Shown here: positions 55,301 through 62,500 of the stretch, one piece after another
Layout of the letters: every line of letters starts with the position of its first letter
Numbering within the stretch: the first letter of the stretch is position 1
Assembly (NCBI GenBank): GCA_026545225.1
Contig: CM048849.1
Location: 42,432,336-42,496,335, forward strand
Direction of reading: 5' to 3'
From: Cornus controversa
Taxonomy: Eukaryota > Streptophyta > Magnoliopsida > Cornales > Cornaceae
Length of the DNA stretch: 64,000 bases
Made by a program: the position numbers and the translations under genes
The notes under the pieces: model-generated
The model's database searches: none
What the model was told of the DNA's origin: nothing
Seen by the model: the letters and a program-made list of their open reading frames with translations, nothing else

Positions 55301-58300
55301 GAGTGTGTGGATGTCCGATCTTGCACTGGTGATCCGGGGATGGTTTGTAAGCTTGATGTGGAGAAAGCATATAACCACGTGAGCTGGGATTTCTTGATTT
55401 ATCTTCTCGAAAGGATGGGGTTTGGGGAGAGATGGAGGAGTTGGATCAAATTTTGTATCTCCATGGTGAGATTCTCAGTATTGGTTAATCGCGTTCCTTC
55501 TAGTTTCTTTGGCAGCTCGAAAGAGTTGAAGTAGGGGGATCCGTTATCCCCTTCCCTCTTCATCATTGTGATGGAGGCTTTCAACAGACTGATGAAGAGA
55601 GCTTGTGATATGGGCTACTACAGAGGTTTCAAGGTGGGGAGGAATCCTGCTTGTCAAATGGAAGTCTCATTTGCTCTTTGCAGACGATAATATAGTGTTT
55701 TGTGATGCAGAGATTGTAATACCCCGCTCCAACACATGGTATGATATTGTCCGCTTTGAGCCTGAGCCCGCACGGTTTTGCTCTTGGGTTTTACCCCAAA
55801 AGGCCTCATACCATTTGAAGAGAACATACTACATATAAGCACATCCCCTTTTCCACACCCAGGGGATGTGGGATTGAGCACCCTGCACCCTGTCAGTGTG
55901 GTAACTCAGCCCAGTGTCTGTCTATGCACCCGCCCACTCACACCCGTCCACAAGGGTTACTACAATCCACCCCCCTACGAGGCCCGACGTCCTCGTCGGC
56001 ACACTTCTTCCGGCTGGGTTCAGGCTCTGATACCAATTGTAATACCCCGCTCCAACACATGGTATGATATTGTCCGCTTTGGGCCTGAGCCCGCACGGTT
56101 TTGCTCTTGGGTTTTACCCCAAAAGGCCTCATACCATTTGAAGAGAACATACTACATATAAGCACATCCCCTTTTCCACACCCAGGCGATGTGGGATTGA
56201 GCACCCTGCACCCTGTCAGTGTGATAGCTCAGCCCAGTGTCTATCTATGCACCCGCCCACTCACACCCGTCCACAAGGGTTACTACAGAGATGAGGCAGT
56301 TAAGATACCCGAGAGGGACACTGCTTTGTTTCCAAGCAGTCTCGAGTCTAAAGGTGAACTTTGGAAAGAGTGAGATTGCTCCTATGGGGGAGGTGGAGGA
56401 GATTGATCATTTGGCAAATATCTTGGGATGTAGAGTGGGCTCTTTTCCCTTGACTTATTTGGTCTACCGCTAGGTGAGGAGGCACGGAGAGCCTTTTCTT
56501 AGGATCCTATTGTGCAATGATTTGAGAGGCAGTTAGCTGGGTGGAAGAAACAGCACCTATCGAAAGGGGGTAGATTGACTTTGATGAAGAGCACACTTTC
56601 GAGCCTTCCTACCTACTTCATGTCCTTATTCCCATTGTCGGCTTCTATGCTGAGGAGGCTGGAGAGGTTACAGGGGAATTTTCTATGGGGTGGCATGGGG
56701 GAAGAGCCTAAATATTATTTAGTAAGATGGGAGCAAATTTGTCGTCCTATTCAGAGGGGAGGGATAGGGGTGCGGAAATTGAATCTTTTCAATAAAGCTT
56801 TATTGGGGAAGTGGCTTTGGCGGTTTGGGACGGAGAGAGACAGGTTTTGGAAGTAGGTTATATTTCTCAAATACGGAGAGGATATAGAGGGATGGTGCTG
56901 GCAGATGTTGAGGACACCAGTTGGGGTTGGATTATGGAGGTACATTGCGAAGGGCTGGAATGAGTTCTCCAAGCACATTCGCTTTAGGGTGAGGGATGGA
57001 CGGTTTGTAAGCCTCTATAATGATCATTGGTGTGGCGAGAGATCGTTTGAGAGTATATACCCGAGACTTGCCAGAATTGCGTTAGATATACAGGTAATGG
57101 TCGCTCAGTGCTATCACCTTGATGGCGGACGACCGGTTTAGGATATTCAGTTTGAGAGACTTATGCACGATTGGGAGATTGAGGAGATAATGGAGTTTTT
57201 AGCCTTACTATACAGACAAGTCTGTCCTGGGGTGGGGTGCGATGAGCTGGTTTGGACTGGCACGAGTCATGGGAGATTTGAGGTCCGAACATTTTACCAG
57301 AGGTTGGTGGACTCTCACAGGCCTTCCTTTCCTTGGAAAGGCATTTGGCATTCTAGAGCTCCTTTGAAGGTGGCTTTCTTTTTGTGGGCAGCGTCTATGG
57401 GGAAGATTTTGCCATTGATAACCTAAGAAAGAGAGGACACGTCTTGGCGAATTGGTGTTGTATGTGTAAATGGGCGGAGGAATCCATTGATCACCTTCTT
57501 CTTCATTGCCCTAGAGCTAGGGAAGGATGGGATTTGCTTTGTGTTATTTTTGGAGTGCAGTAAGTCATGCCTAAGTCGGTGGCGAGCTGCATTATAGCTT
57601 GGGATGGATTCCAGGTGCAGCATGATACTAGACATTCATGGAAGGTTGCTCCTCATTGCTTATGGTGGGCTTTATGGAACAAGGGAAACAAGAGATCCTT
57701 TGAAGATAAAAAACATCCCTGGGGAGTTTTTAGATACTTTGTTCTTAGTTCCCTATACTTTTGGTCGGAGGGTTCCTTTTGTAATTCTTCGGAGACCCTG
57801 TTGACTTTTGTAGATAGTTTAAGGCTTTGATTTTTGTGTTGTTCCTTGGGATGCGTCCCCCATTTGGGCTTTTTTTATGAAATCTTTACTTGCCAAAAAA
57901 AAAGTATGAGAAAGAGAAAGTAGAAGAGGAGAAGGTATCCATGTGACAGAGTCTCAGTCTGAGGTGGGAGATGAAAGAGAATGAAGCTGATTGAGAAAGT
58001 TTGGACTGAGAAAGAAAGGAAGGGGAGGAAGTGAAGTAACAGAAAAGCAGAAATTAAACTTTAGAAATCCACCACTGCGCCATTAGCCCAGCAGGTATAA
58101 CCTCTCCCCTCAAAGGGGAGGTGAGGGGTTTGAACCCCATAGTGGTCACCTGTGGGTGTGGGTGTGGGTGTGGGTGTGAGTATTTACCTAACAAAAAAAA
58201 ACTTCACAAATTCCTTTCAATTTATAGAGACAATAAAGTACTTTAATTATCATCAAATGCAATATGCAGTGCTGGAAAAATAACTCAATGTGAGAGAAGC

Positions 58301-59683
58301 ATACAGTATGGTAGCATCAAAAGAATAAAAAATTATCCACGAGCACAAACTATGTTTAGCACTCAAGATTGACATAAACATGTATAGTTATTAGGTGCAC
58401 ACCTCCCAAAAGGATCACGTCCTTACTATCCCTGGATTGCATCCCACTGTTTTGCCAACCAATACACCATAAACCTTCCTGCAAAGATTTGCAGTAGTAA
58501 ATGGACTTGTAAGATAGCAGATGCAGGACATGATGAGATACAAATGTTGTAATGAAAGGGTAGGCATCACATAATTATGAACAGATAAGAGAAGGTTAAG
58601 ATGTTTGGCTGTGTGAAACATAAACCAAATTTTCTTGTACTAAGAAATGTCAAGACCAAGGTTGAAGGTGCTGCAAAGAGTAGGCAAATTTAACAAGAGT
58701 GCACTGCAGCTCTGGCAGAAGAAAAAATAACCTATTATTCGATAAAATATATATATATATATATATGGCCATCTTCATCAAAAGGGAACAAGGGAACAAG
58801 ATTCAAGTAACCAGGCTAATTTATCTGGGATAAGGGTTTTTTGAGGTTTTTATTTATTTACTTTTTTCAAAAGGTGTTTGTTGAGGTTGATATAATTGTA
58901 AACCTAACAGAAACAAATTTTTTTTTATATGTCCTACTAGAATATATTGGAATTTGGAAGAATTACATAAATAGACACACACAAGAAAAGAATACACACA
59001 TGCATATATCTTTATATACGGGTGTGTGTGTATGTGTATATATATATATATATATTAGAAGTTTGTAATGGTAAGAAGAATGCCAAAGCTGTGACAATCG
59101 TACTCTATTATAGGAACATATACTTTGACATATATTCTAAGGTTCTTTTTTTCTTAACAGCAACCATGTTAGAATCGTACTCTAATACCGCAACACATCC
59201 TTCATGTGTAGGCTTTCAAAATATATGGTTTACAGTCATGCAGGACAAGGAATCACATAATAATTGAACTTTTATACTCCCATTTTCCTATTATGAAGAA
59301 TATGTATTAATTCAATAGCTGCATACTAAATTCTGGTAGCTGGAAGATATCACTTGAATCAATGATATGTTAAGCACATCAAATAGTTCGGGCGAAAAAC
59401 TACATTAGAACTTTCTGCTATTAACAAAACGTTTGTATGACCAAAACATTCAATCTATGTTATTGAAAGAAATAAGATATTTGAGCCCATGGATACACTA
59501 GCTGAGTTATAATCAAAGCACAGTATTGTAAGTGTAAAGCAGTTAAAGAACAAAATAATCATTCAAGTACAACTTGCATGACACAAGATACTTACAAAGG
59601 GGAATAGATAATCGTGAGGATAAACCTTCAAAACAAGTGAATTTTCAAAATGGAAAGTGACATTGGGGAATCCCTCATCAACA
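43225..59683 (-). CDS. A1-family aspartic protease, A36/A39-like, 3' half (four exons)
   Basis: Four minus-strand exons join in phase: 59683-59596, 58478-58403, 52814-52743 and 43370-43225. They encode the last 126 residues: [16 protein letters not shown] and [10 protein letters not shown], then [17 protein letters not shown] and [19 protein letters not shown], then [17 protein letters not shown] and a final hydrophobic tail [14 protein letters not shown]. This matches the C-terminal lobe of plant pepsin-like proteases such as Arabidopsis A36 and A39. The tail after SSDCS suggests a GPI anchor or membrane segment, so the protein would act at the plasma membrane or cell wall. Both catalytic Asp motifs lie in exons upstream of the window. 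Junctions are TTTGCAG or TTTCAG acceptors and GTAAGT, GTGAGT or GTGTGC donors. Introns of 9.4, 5.6 and 1.1 kb are filled with transposable elements. No stop or frameshift was seen, so it is probably functional. Confidence 0.88.
43893..44077 (+). repeat. 5' LTR of copia B (185 bp)
   Basis: Starts TGTTAGAATAGG and ends AGTTTCAACA. A TATA-like TATTTATATA lies near 43976. The next bases, TGGTATCAGGGC, are the Met-tRNA primer site (44078-44089). Confidence 0.95.
44078..44089 (+). other. Primer-binding site of copia B
   Basis: TGGTATCAGGGC directly after the 5' LTR, one base different from TGGTATCAGAGC. Confidence 0.9.
44739..45804 (+). pseudogene. Gag remnant of copia B with an 86 bp internal duplication
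   Basis: The likely start is the ATG at 44739 ([12 protein letters not shown]). It is followed by [18 protein letters not shown], the copia gag N-terminus. An 86 bp segment is then repeated in tandem (44765-44850 and 44851-44936), which shifts the frame. The second copy continues as [11 protein letters not shown] to a stop at 45089. Further gag-like pieces ([10 protein letters not shown], and a Ser-rich segment ending at 45804) are separated by stops. Upstream low-complexity frames at 44130-44520 are leader sequence, not a gene. Confidence 0.85.
44765..44936. repeat. 86 bp tandem duplication in copia B gag
   Basis: TTCCACAACTCCCTTTCACC begins both units (44765 and 44851). The copies differ by a single base (GGGCGAAG against GGGTGAAG), so the duplication is much younger than the element. 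Confidence 0.96.
46060..47340 (+). pseudogene. Integrase remnant of copia B
   Basis: A zinc-binding-like [12 protein letters not shown] segment near 46250 leads to IHSDV-stop-GP near 46410, which carries the first catalytic Asp. [13 protein letters not shown] follows near 46475. The 226-codon stretch 46600-47280 reads HSDNSIEY (second Asp), [12 protein letters not shown] (Glu) and [17 protein letters not shown]. It then shifts frame into [10 protein letters not shown] near 46905. Stops and shifts make it dead. Confidence 0.87.
47440..48880 (+). pseudogene. Reverse transcriptase and RNase H remnant of copia B
   Basis: [17 protein letters not shown] opens the domain. [24 protein letters not shown] and [15 protein letters not shown] follow. 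The active site reads [11 protein letters not shown] (Y at 47992), so the second Asp of YVDD has become Gly. [19 protein letters not shown] and RNase H pieces follow with stops, down to FTKGLNHNW near 48870. Confidence 0.88.
48943..49128 (+). repeat. 3' LTR of copia B (186 bp)
   Basis: Preceded by the polypurine-type tract CTTGAGGGGGAG (48931-48942). It has the same ends as the 5' LTR. Confidence 0.95.
49440..49660. other. Intronic TIR-element-like fragment
   Basis: GGGTTAATTGCAGATAACCC, TTTGGCACTTAACCC and similar phrases are typical of one end of small plant DNA transposons. The opposite end was not found. Confidence 0.35.
49700..50130 (-). mobile_element. LINE 3' fragment (C-terminal zinc-binding part of ORF2)
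   Basis: On the minus strand [12 protein letters not shown], then [18 protein letters not shown] and [12 protein letters not shown] match the region after reverse transcriptase in plant L1-type LINEs (H-x3-HCP motif). Several frameshifts. It is 5'-truncated and joins a copia fragment at about 50125. Confidence 0.75.
50125..50740 (-). mobile_element. Copia fragment: 5' LTR, primer site and gag start
   Basis: On the minus strand an LTR end (GAAGTCCTCA, 50471) is followed by TGGTATCAGAGCTC, the primer site. A gag start ([15 protein letters not shown], from about 50300) and [19 protein letters not shown] come next. The sequence then passes into LINE. The LTR extends right to roughly 50740 and includes a direct repeat of AGCTAATTATCTATATATG. 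The rest of the element is missing. Confidence 0.75.
50458..50470 (-). other. Primer-binding site of the copia fragment
   Basis: TGGTATCAGAGCT on the minus strand, directly after the LTR end at 50471. Confidence 0.85.
50741..52742. other. Intron sequence of the protease gene, nothing recognised
   Basis: No continuous coding frame and no splice-compatible exon of the protease family was seen. The stretch 50900-51480 has less AT bias but is interrupted in all frames. Its origin is unknown. Confidence 0.4.
52743..52814 (-). CDS. Internal exon of the aspartic protease gene (72 bp)
   Basis: Bounded by a TTTGCAG acceptor and a GTGAGT donor. It encodes [20 protein letters not shown] and TEYN plus the first base of a Cys codon. 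The first Asp is split with the upstream exon (G|AT). Confidence 0.9.
52993..53107 (+). mobile_element. tRNA-derived SINE copy 1 (115 bp) with 14 bp target duplication
   Basis: It carries an RNA polymerase III A box TGGCCCAATGG (53005-53015) and B box GGTTCGAGCCC (53048-53058) and ends in an A run. It is flanked by identical 14-mers ATGTATCATATAAT (52979-52992 and 53108-53121), the mark of LINE-assisted insertion. It lies in the second intron of the protease gene. Confidence 0.92.
53620..53785. repeat. 46 bp minisatellite, three units plus a partial
   Basis: GTCAACATGACCCAAGC starts units at 53620, 53666, 53712 (one change) and 53763 (partial). The first two are identical. The array abuts the 3' end of a LINE fragment. 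Confidence 0.95.
53820..54150 (-). mobile_element. LINE 3' fragment, minus strand
   Basis: [19 protein letters not shown] and [13 protein letters not shown] match the C-terminal end of plant LINE ORF2. It continues upstream as [14 protein letters not shown] near 54140, with a frameshift. It is 5'-truncated and meets the plus-strand LINE head to head. Confidence 0.8.
54725..57840 (+). pseudogene. LINE ORF2 reverse transcriptase and C-terminal domain, broken
   Basis: The open stretch 54725-55534 (269 codons) reads [54 protein letters not shown] and [13 protein letters not shown], ending at a stop before GDPLSPSLF. The active site [10 protein letters not shown] (55677-55688) keeps both aspartates. 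The frame is cut by the TRIM at 55715 and resumes at 56293. [42 protein letters not shown] and a C-terminal HLLLHCP segment follow, with about six stops in all. It would have reverse-transcribed LINE RNA at the nicked target; this copy is dead. Confidence 0.9.
55715..56287 (-). mobile_element. Complete TRIM retrotransposon (573 bp), target duplication GAGAT
   Basis: Two 250 bp LTRs (55715-55964 and 56038-56287) enclose only 73 bp. On the minus strand each LTR starts TGTAGTAACCC and ends GGTATTACA. The 73 bp contain a primer site TTGGTATCAGAGCC (56036-56023) and a polypurine tract TAGGGGGGTGGAT (55977-55965). Flanking GAGAT pentamers (55710-55714 and 56288-56292) are identical. The LTRs differ at about five positions (2%), so it is young relative to its LINE host. 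It encodes nothing and must have been moved by another element's proteins. Confidence 0.97.
58071..58199 (+). mobile_element. tRNA-derived SINE copy 2
   Basis: A-box-like TTAGCCCAGCAGG (about 58083) and B-box-like GGTTTGAACCCC (58127-58138), then a (TGTGGG)n tail and an A run at 58193-58201. Imperfect flanking repeats (AAACTTTAGAAATCC and AAACTTCACAAATTCC) suggest an older insertion than copy 1. Confidence 0.85.
58403..58478 (-). CDS. Internal exon of the aspartic protease gene (76 bp)
   Basis: Bounded by a TTTGCAG acceptor and a GTGTGC donor. It starts in phase 0 and encodes [20 protein letters not shown] then VILLG plus one base. Confidence 0.9.
58749..58766. repeat. (AT)n microsatellite
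   Basis: An uninterrupted AT run within the third intron of the protease gene. Confidence 0.9.
59020..59056. repeat. (GT)n(AT)n microsatellite
   Basis: GT dinucleotides followed by AT dinucleotides. The microsatellite also gives a spurious short frame. Confidence 0.9.
59596..59683 (-). CDS. Internal exon of the aspartic protease gene (88 bp)
   Basis: Bounded by a CAATTGCAG acceptor and a GTAAGT donor. After one base of a split codon it encodes [20 protein letters not shown] and YPHDYLFPF. The next upstream exon was not found before 64000. Confidence 0.88.
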
Positions 59684-60129
59684 CTGCAATTGATAGAAGA
59701 AAAGTTATTGTGTAAAACTTCTGTTAACCTATAGTTACAAACTTCTCGAATTAGATAAGTAAGGACAATAAAGGATTCAACTGAGAAATTCTTCATCTGA
59801 ACATATTTAGTTAATGGAATTAATGCAATAATACAAATTCACCAACAACATAGAAAGCTAATGAAATAACCAAAATCTTATGAAAATAATTCAGAAAAAC
59901 CAATGAAATATAGCTATTCATACAATAGGAATTTTAGCAGATGATGACCTTATTCATAACGGGCCAAAATGAAAGTAGAGAGGGCAATGAATCAATTGCA
60001 TTCATAGTTTAATATCAGTACATATTTGCAAACCATACTTTCATTTCCTAAGGTTAACAAATAAGGACTCCAAGTTGAATTCATATAAAAAAAACAAAAT
60101 CCTATTATAAGTTTCATTTTCTTTGACAA

Positions 60130-60250
60130 TTTTTTTTTTCCGAAAGTTCAAGCAAACACACACACACCCACAATATTGCCCCTAGCAGGGCTCGAACACT
60201 CAACCTCCCCTTTGGAGAGGAGAGATCATACCATCTGGACTAATTCACAA
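60130..60250 (-). mobile_element. tRNA-derived SINE copy 3
   Basis: On the minus strand an A-box-like TTAGTCCAGATGG (60243-60231) and a B-box-like GTTCGAGCCC (60197-60188), with GTGGGTGTGTGTG and an A run (60139-60130) as the tail. No clear target duplication. It lies upstream of the last recognisable protease exon, in the opposite orientation to copies 1 and 2. Confidence 0.82.
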
Positions 60251-60342
60251 TATTGACCATTTTTCTGTGAATGTATCATTTGCTTCAGGTGATGAGTTTG
60301 AATTGCTTTCACTATTGCATCAGGGGTATGACATCCCAAAAA

Positions 60343-60718
60343 GAATATATCAAACAATTAAAAATGAATCTGCTAGTGTTGATAAAGAAGTAAAGTGGGT
60401 TGATGAAAGAGTAAGAAGAAGAGGAAAAAGAAAAGGAAATCTGGGAAAGAGCGATAAAAAATCACTCAATTTGTTTGTCTATCCCAAAAATAGATTTAAG
60501 TGTCATATAAATGCATGTCCATAAGCTATAATATATTAAACAATTTACAATGAATCTGCTAGCGTAGATAAAGAAGTAAAATGGGTTGATAAAAGTGTAA
60601 GAAGAAGAGGAAAAAGAAAAAGGAAAATCTGGGAAAGAGCGATAAAAAGTCACTCAATTTGTCTGTCTATCCCAAAAATAGATTTAAGTGCCGTATAAAT
60701 GCATGTCCATAAGCTATA
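60343..60718. repeat. Tandem duplication, period about 187 bp
   Basis: AATATATCAAACAATT (60343) recurs as AATATATTAAACAATT (60530). Both units continue through GAATCTGCTAG, a GAAGAGGAAAAAGAAAA block and TAAATGCATGTCCATAAGC. A short open frame over the first unit is probably chance. Confidence 0.93.
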
Positions 60719-61469
60719 ATCTTATGGACAACAGTTCAAACCCTCCCCCTCGAGTTGAAGAAAGAAAAGGATACAACAGTCAATAATCCCAGTCAGTACA
60801 GTATTAACCAAGTAGAAAGAGTTAATTGAAGCCTTTGAACATGAAGCCATTTGGGTGCATACATTCAACACGAAGCAAAATTGCAAATTACAAGTACTCA
60901 GTCATGCCGTCTGACTTGAAAGATGAAGAATTCAATTTAGCAAGAGCAAACAAGCCAACAATTGGAGATCAAAAAATGGGAGTGGCTAATGTGCCCAAGC
61001 ATAGAGTGCAGAGAATATAAAAAATAAAAAATAAAAAAAGAACATTGATGAAGAAATTTCCACTGAAAGAAGTCCATTAACATATTTAAAGTTTTACACT
61101 ACATCCGAACTAACACCTTCAAACTCCAAATAGTGCGGAACCAATCAGAGAAAATCTTAAGTTTCAATAGAAGTCCCACGTTTTCCATACATTGTGCAAT
61201 CCAAGGTATTCCATCTTCTATATTTCTTCTGGTAAACAAAATGATAATCTAATGCTTACTATTTATTTGTAAGCATTATATCATTAATAAAGAAAACAAT
61301 ATTCAAATATATTAAAAGAAAGAGGATCTCAATATTCATCAATCTATTAAGATGTCATACCCGAATAAATCTCCCTAATTAATAATAAAATTTCTTAAGT
61401 TTCAATTTTTTGAGAATATAAGGTAATTGTGGACGAAATCAAATCTGATTTAGTCAATTGTGGAATGTA
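60719..61469. other. Probable intron sequence, nothing recognised
   Basis: No domain or exon of the protease family was found on either strand. It is the spacer between the duplicated repeat and copia C. Confidence 0.4.
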
Positions 61470-61639
61470 TCATATCATATCTTGCATTATTAGTATAGAT
61501 ATCATATCGTATCATATCTTGTATTATTAGTATAGGTATCATATCTTGTATTATTAGTATAGATATCAGAGCGTCCAACCCCTACTTCTATCACTGCTTT
61601 TTCCGGTAGTGATATCTCATCTATTCACATTACAACCCA

Positions 61640-62500
61640 CAAATTAGATGGAAAAAATTACCTACAGTGAGCTCAATCTGTCAAAATTGTCATTTGTGGT
61701 CGAGGCAAACTCGGCAACATCATGGGTGAACTTCCTGCTCCTCCTCCGACCGATCCCACATACAAGACATGGTTGGCCAAGAACTCTATTGTTCTCGCCT
61801 GGCTTATCAATTCCGTGGAGCCTAAATTAGCTGCCATTATCTCTATTTTAAAACTGCAAAAGGGATGCTGCTTGCCGGATGTACTCAAATCTTGAAAATA
61901 CTTTCCAAATTTTTGAGCTTCGTTCAAAATTAAAGGAGATAAAACAAGGCTCTAATTCTGTGACTCAGTATTTCTCTGATCTTCAAGATCTTTGGCAAGA
62001 ACTTGATCTTTTCTTTGAAGATGATTCCCCTTGCGCTGAGTGTAGTGTCAAGCAGCGGCGCAAGCTTGAAAATGAACGCGTCTATGATTTCCTTGTTGGT
62101 CTTAATCGAAATCTGGATGAGGTACACGGCCGAGTGGTGGCACGAGACCCGTTTCCTTCAATGGAGGAAGCTTTTGCTGAGGTTCGCCGTGAAAAGAGTC
62201 GTCGCAAAGTGATGTTGACTGATGATCAACCATTTTTTTCCTCTGCCCCAGAAGGATCTGCCTTGGTGTCCAGAAATTCCTCTTCGCATGGGCAGCATAA
62301 TCATGACCCTCGCATGAACAAGCGAGGAGAACGACCATGGTGTAATCACTGTAGTCGTCCCGGTCATACTTGAAAGAAGTGCTGGCAACTTCACAGAAAC
62401 CAGCCAATTGGTAACCCAGAATGCAAGCTGAAGGGCGTGCCTATCAGGCTCAATCTGGGCACGACACGGCTGGACAAACTGGCACTCCTATTCAGCCTTC
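61640..62500 (+). pseudogene. Gag of copia C
   Basis: HKLDGKNYLQ-stop near 61640 is the copia gag N-terminus. GELPAPPPTDPTYKTWLAKN and AWLINSVEPKLA follow. The open stretch 61879-62373 (164 codons) has FELRSKLKEIKQGSNSVTQY and YDFLVGLNRNLDEVHGRV, ending in a zinc knuckle WCNHCSRPGHT where a TGA interrupts before KKC. The downstream piece MQAEGRAYQAQSGHD (62421) is the normal gag tail. One frameshift and two stops. It would bind RNA in the particle. Confidence 0.87.

Larger units (their letters stand above)
54160..57903 (+). mobile_element. 5'-truncated L1-type LINE, ORF2 remnant with poly(A)
   Basis: It begins inside the endonuclease domain ([20 protein letters not shown], near 54195). It continues through a linker ([15 protein letters not shown]), reverse transcriptase, and a C-terminal zinc-binding part ([17 protein letters not shown], near 57500). 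It ends with an A run at 57895-57903. A TRIM is inserted at 55715-56287. The orientation is antisense to the host protease gene. 5' truncation is typical of LINEs. Confidence 0.92.

Noticed and set aside
58083-58150. Second possible tRNA gene
   Set aside because: Same reasoning: a GTGGGT-type tail, an A run and degraded boxes mark a SINE copy.
60267-60524. 85-codon plus frame as a small gene
   Set aside because: It covers a tandem-duplicated unit, has no recognisable domain, and the second copy of the unit does not keep the frame.
61080-61240. Candidate upstream exon of the aspartic protease gene
   Set aside because: A minus frame exists but does not match the expected protease sequence before VDEGFP, and the splice phases do not fit.
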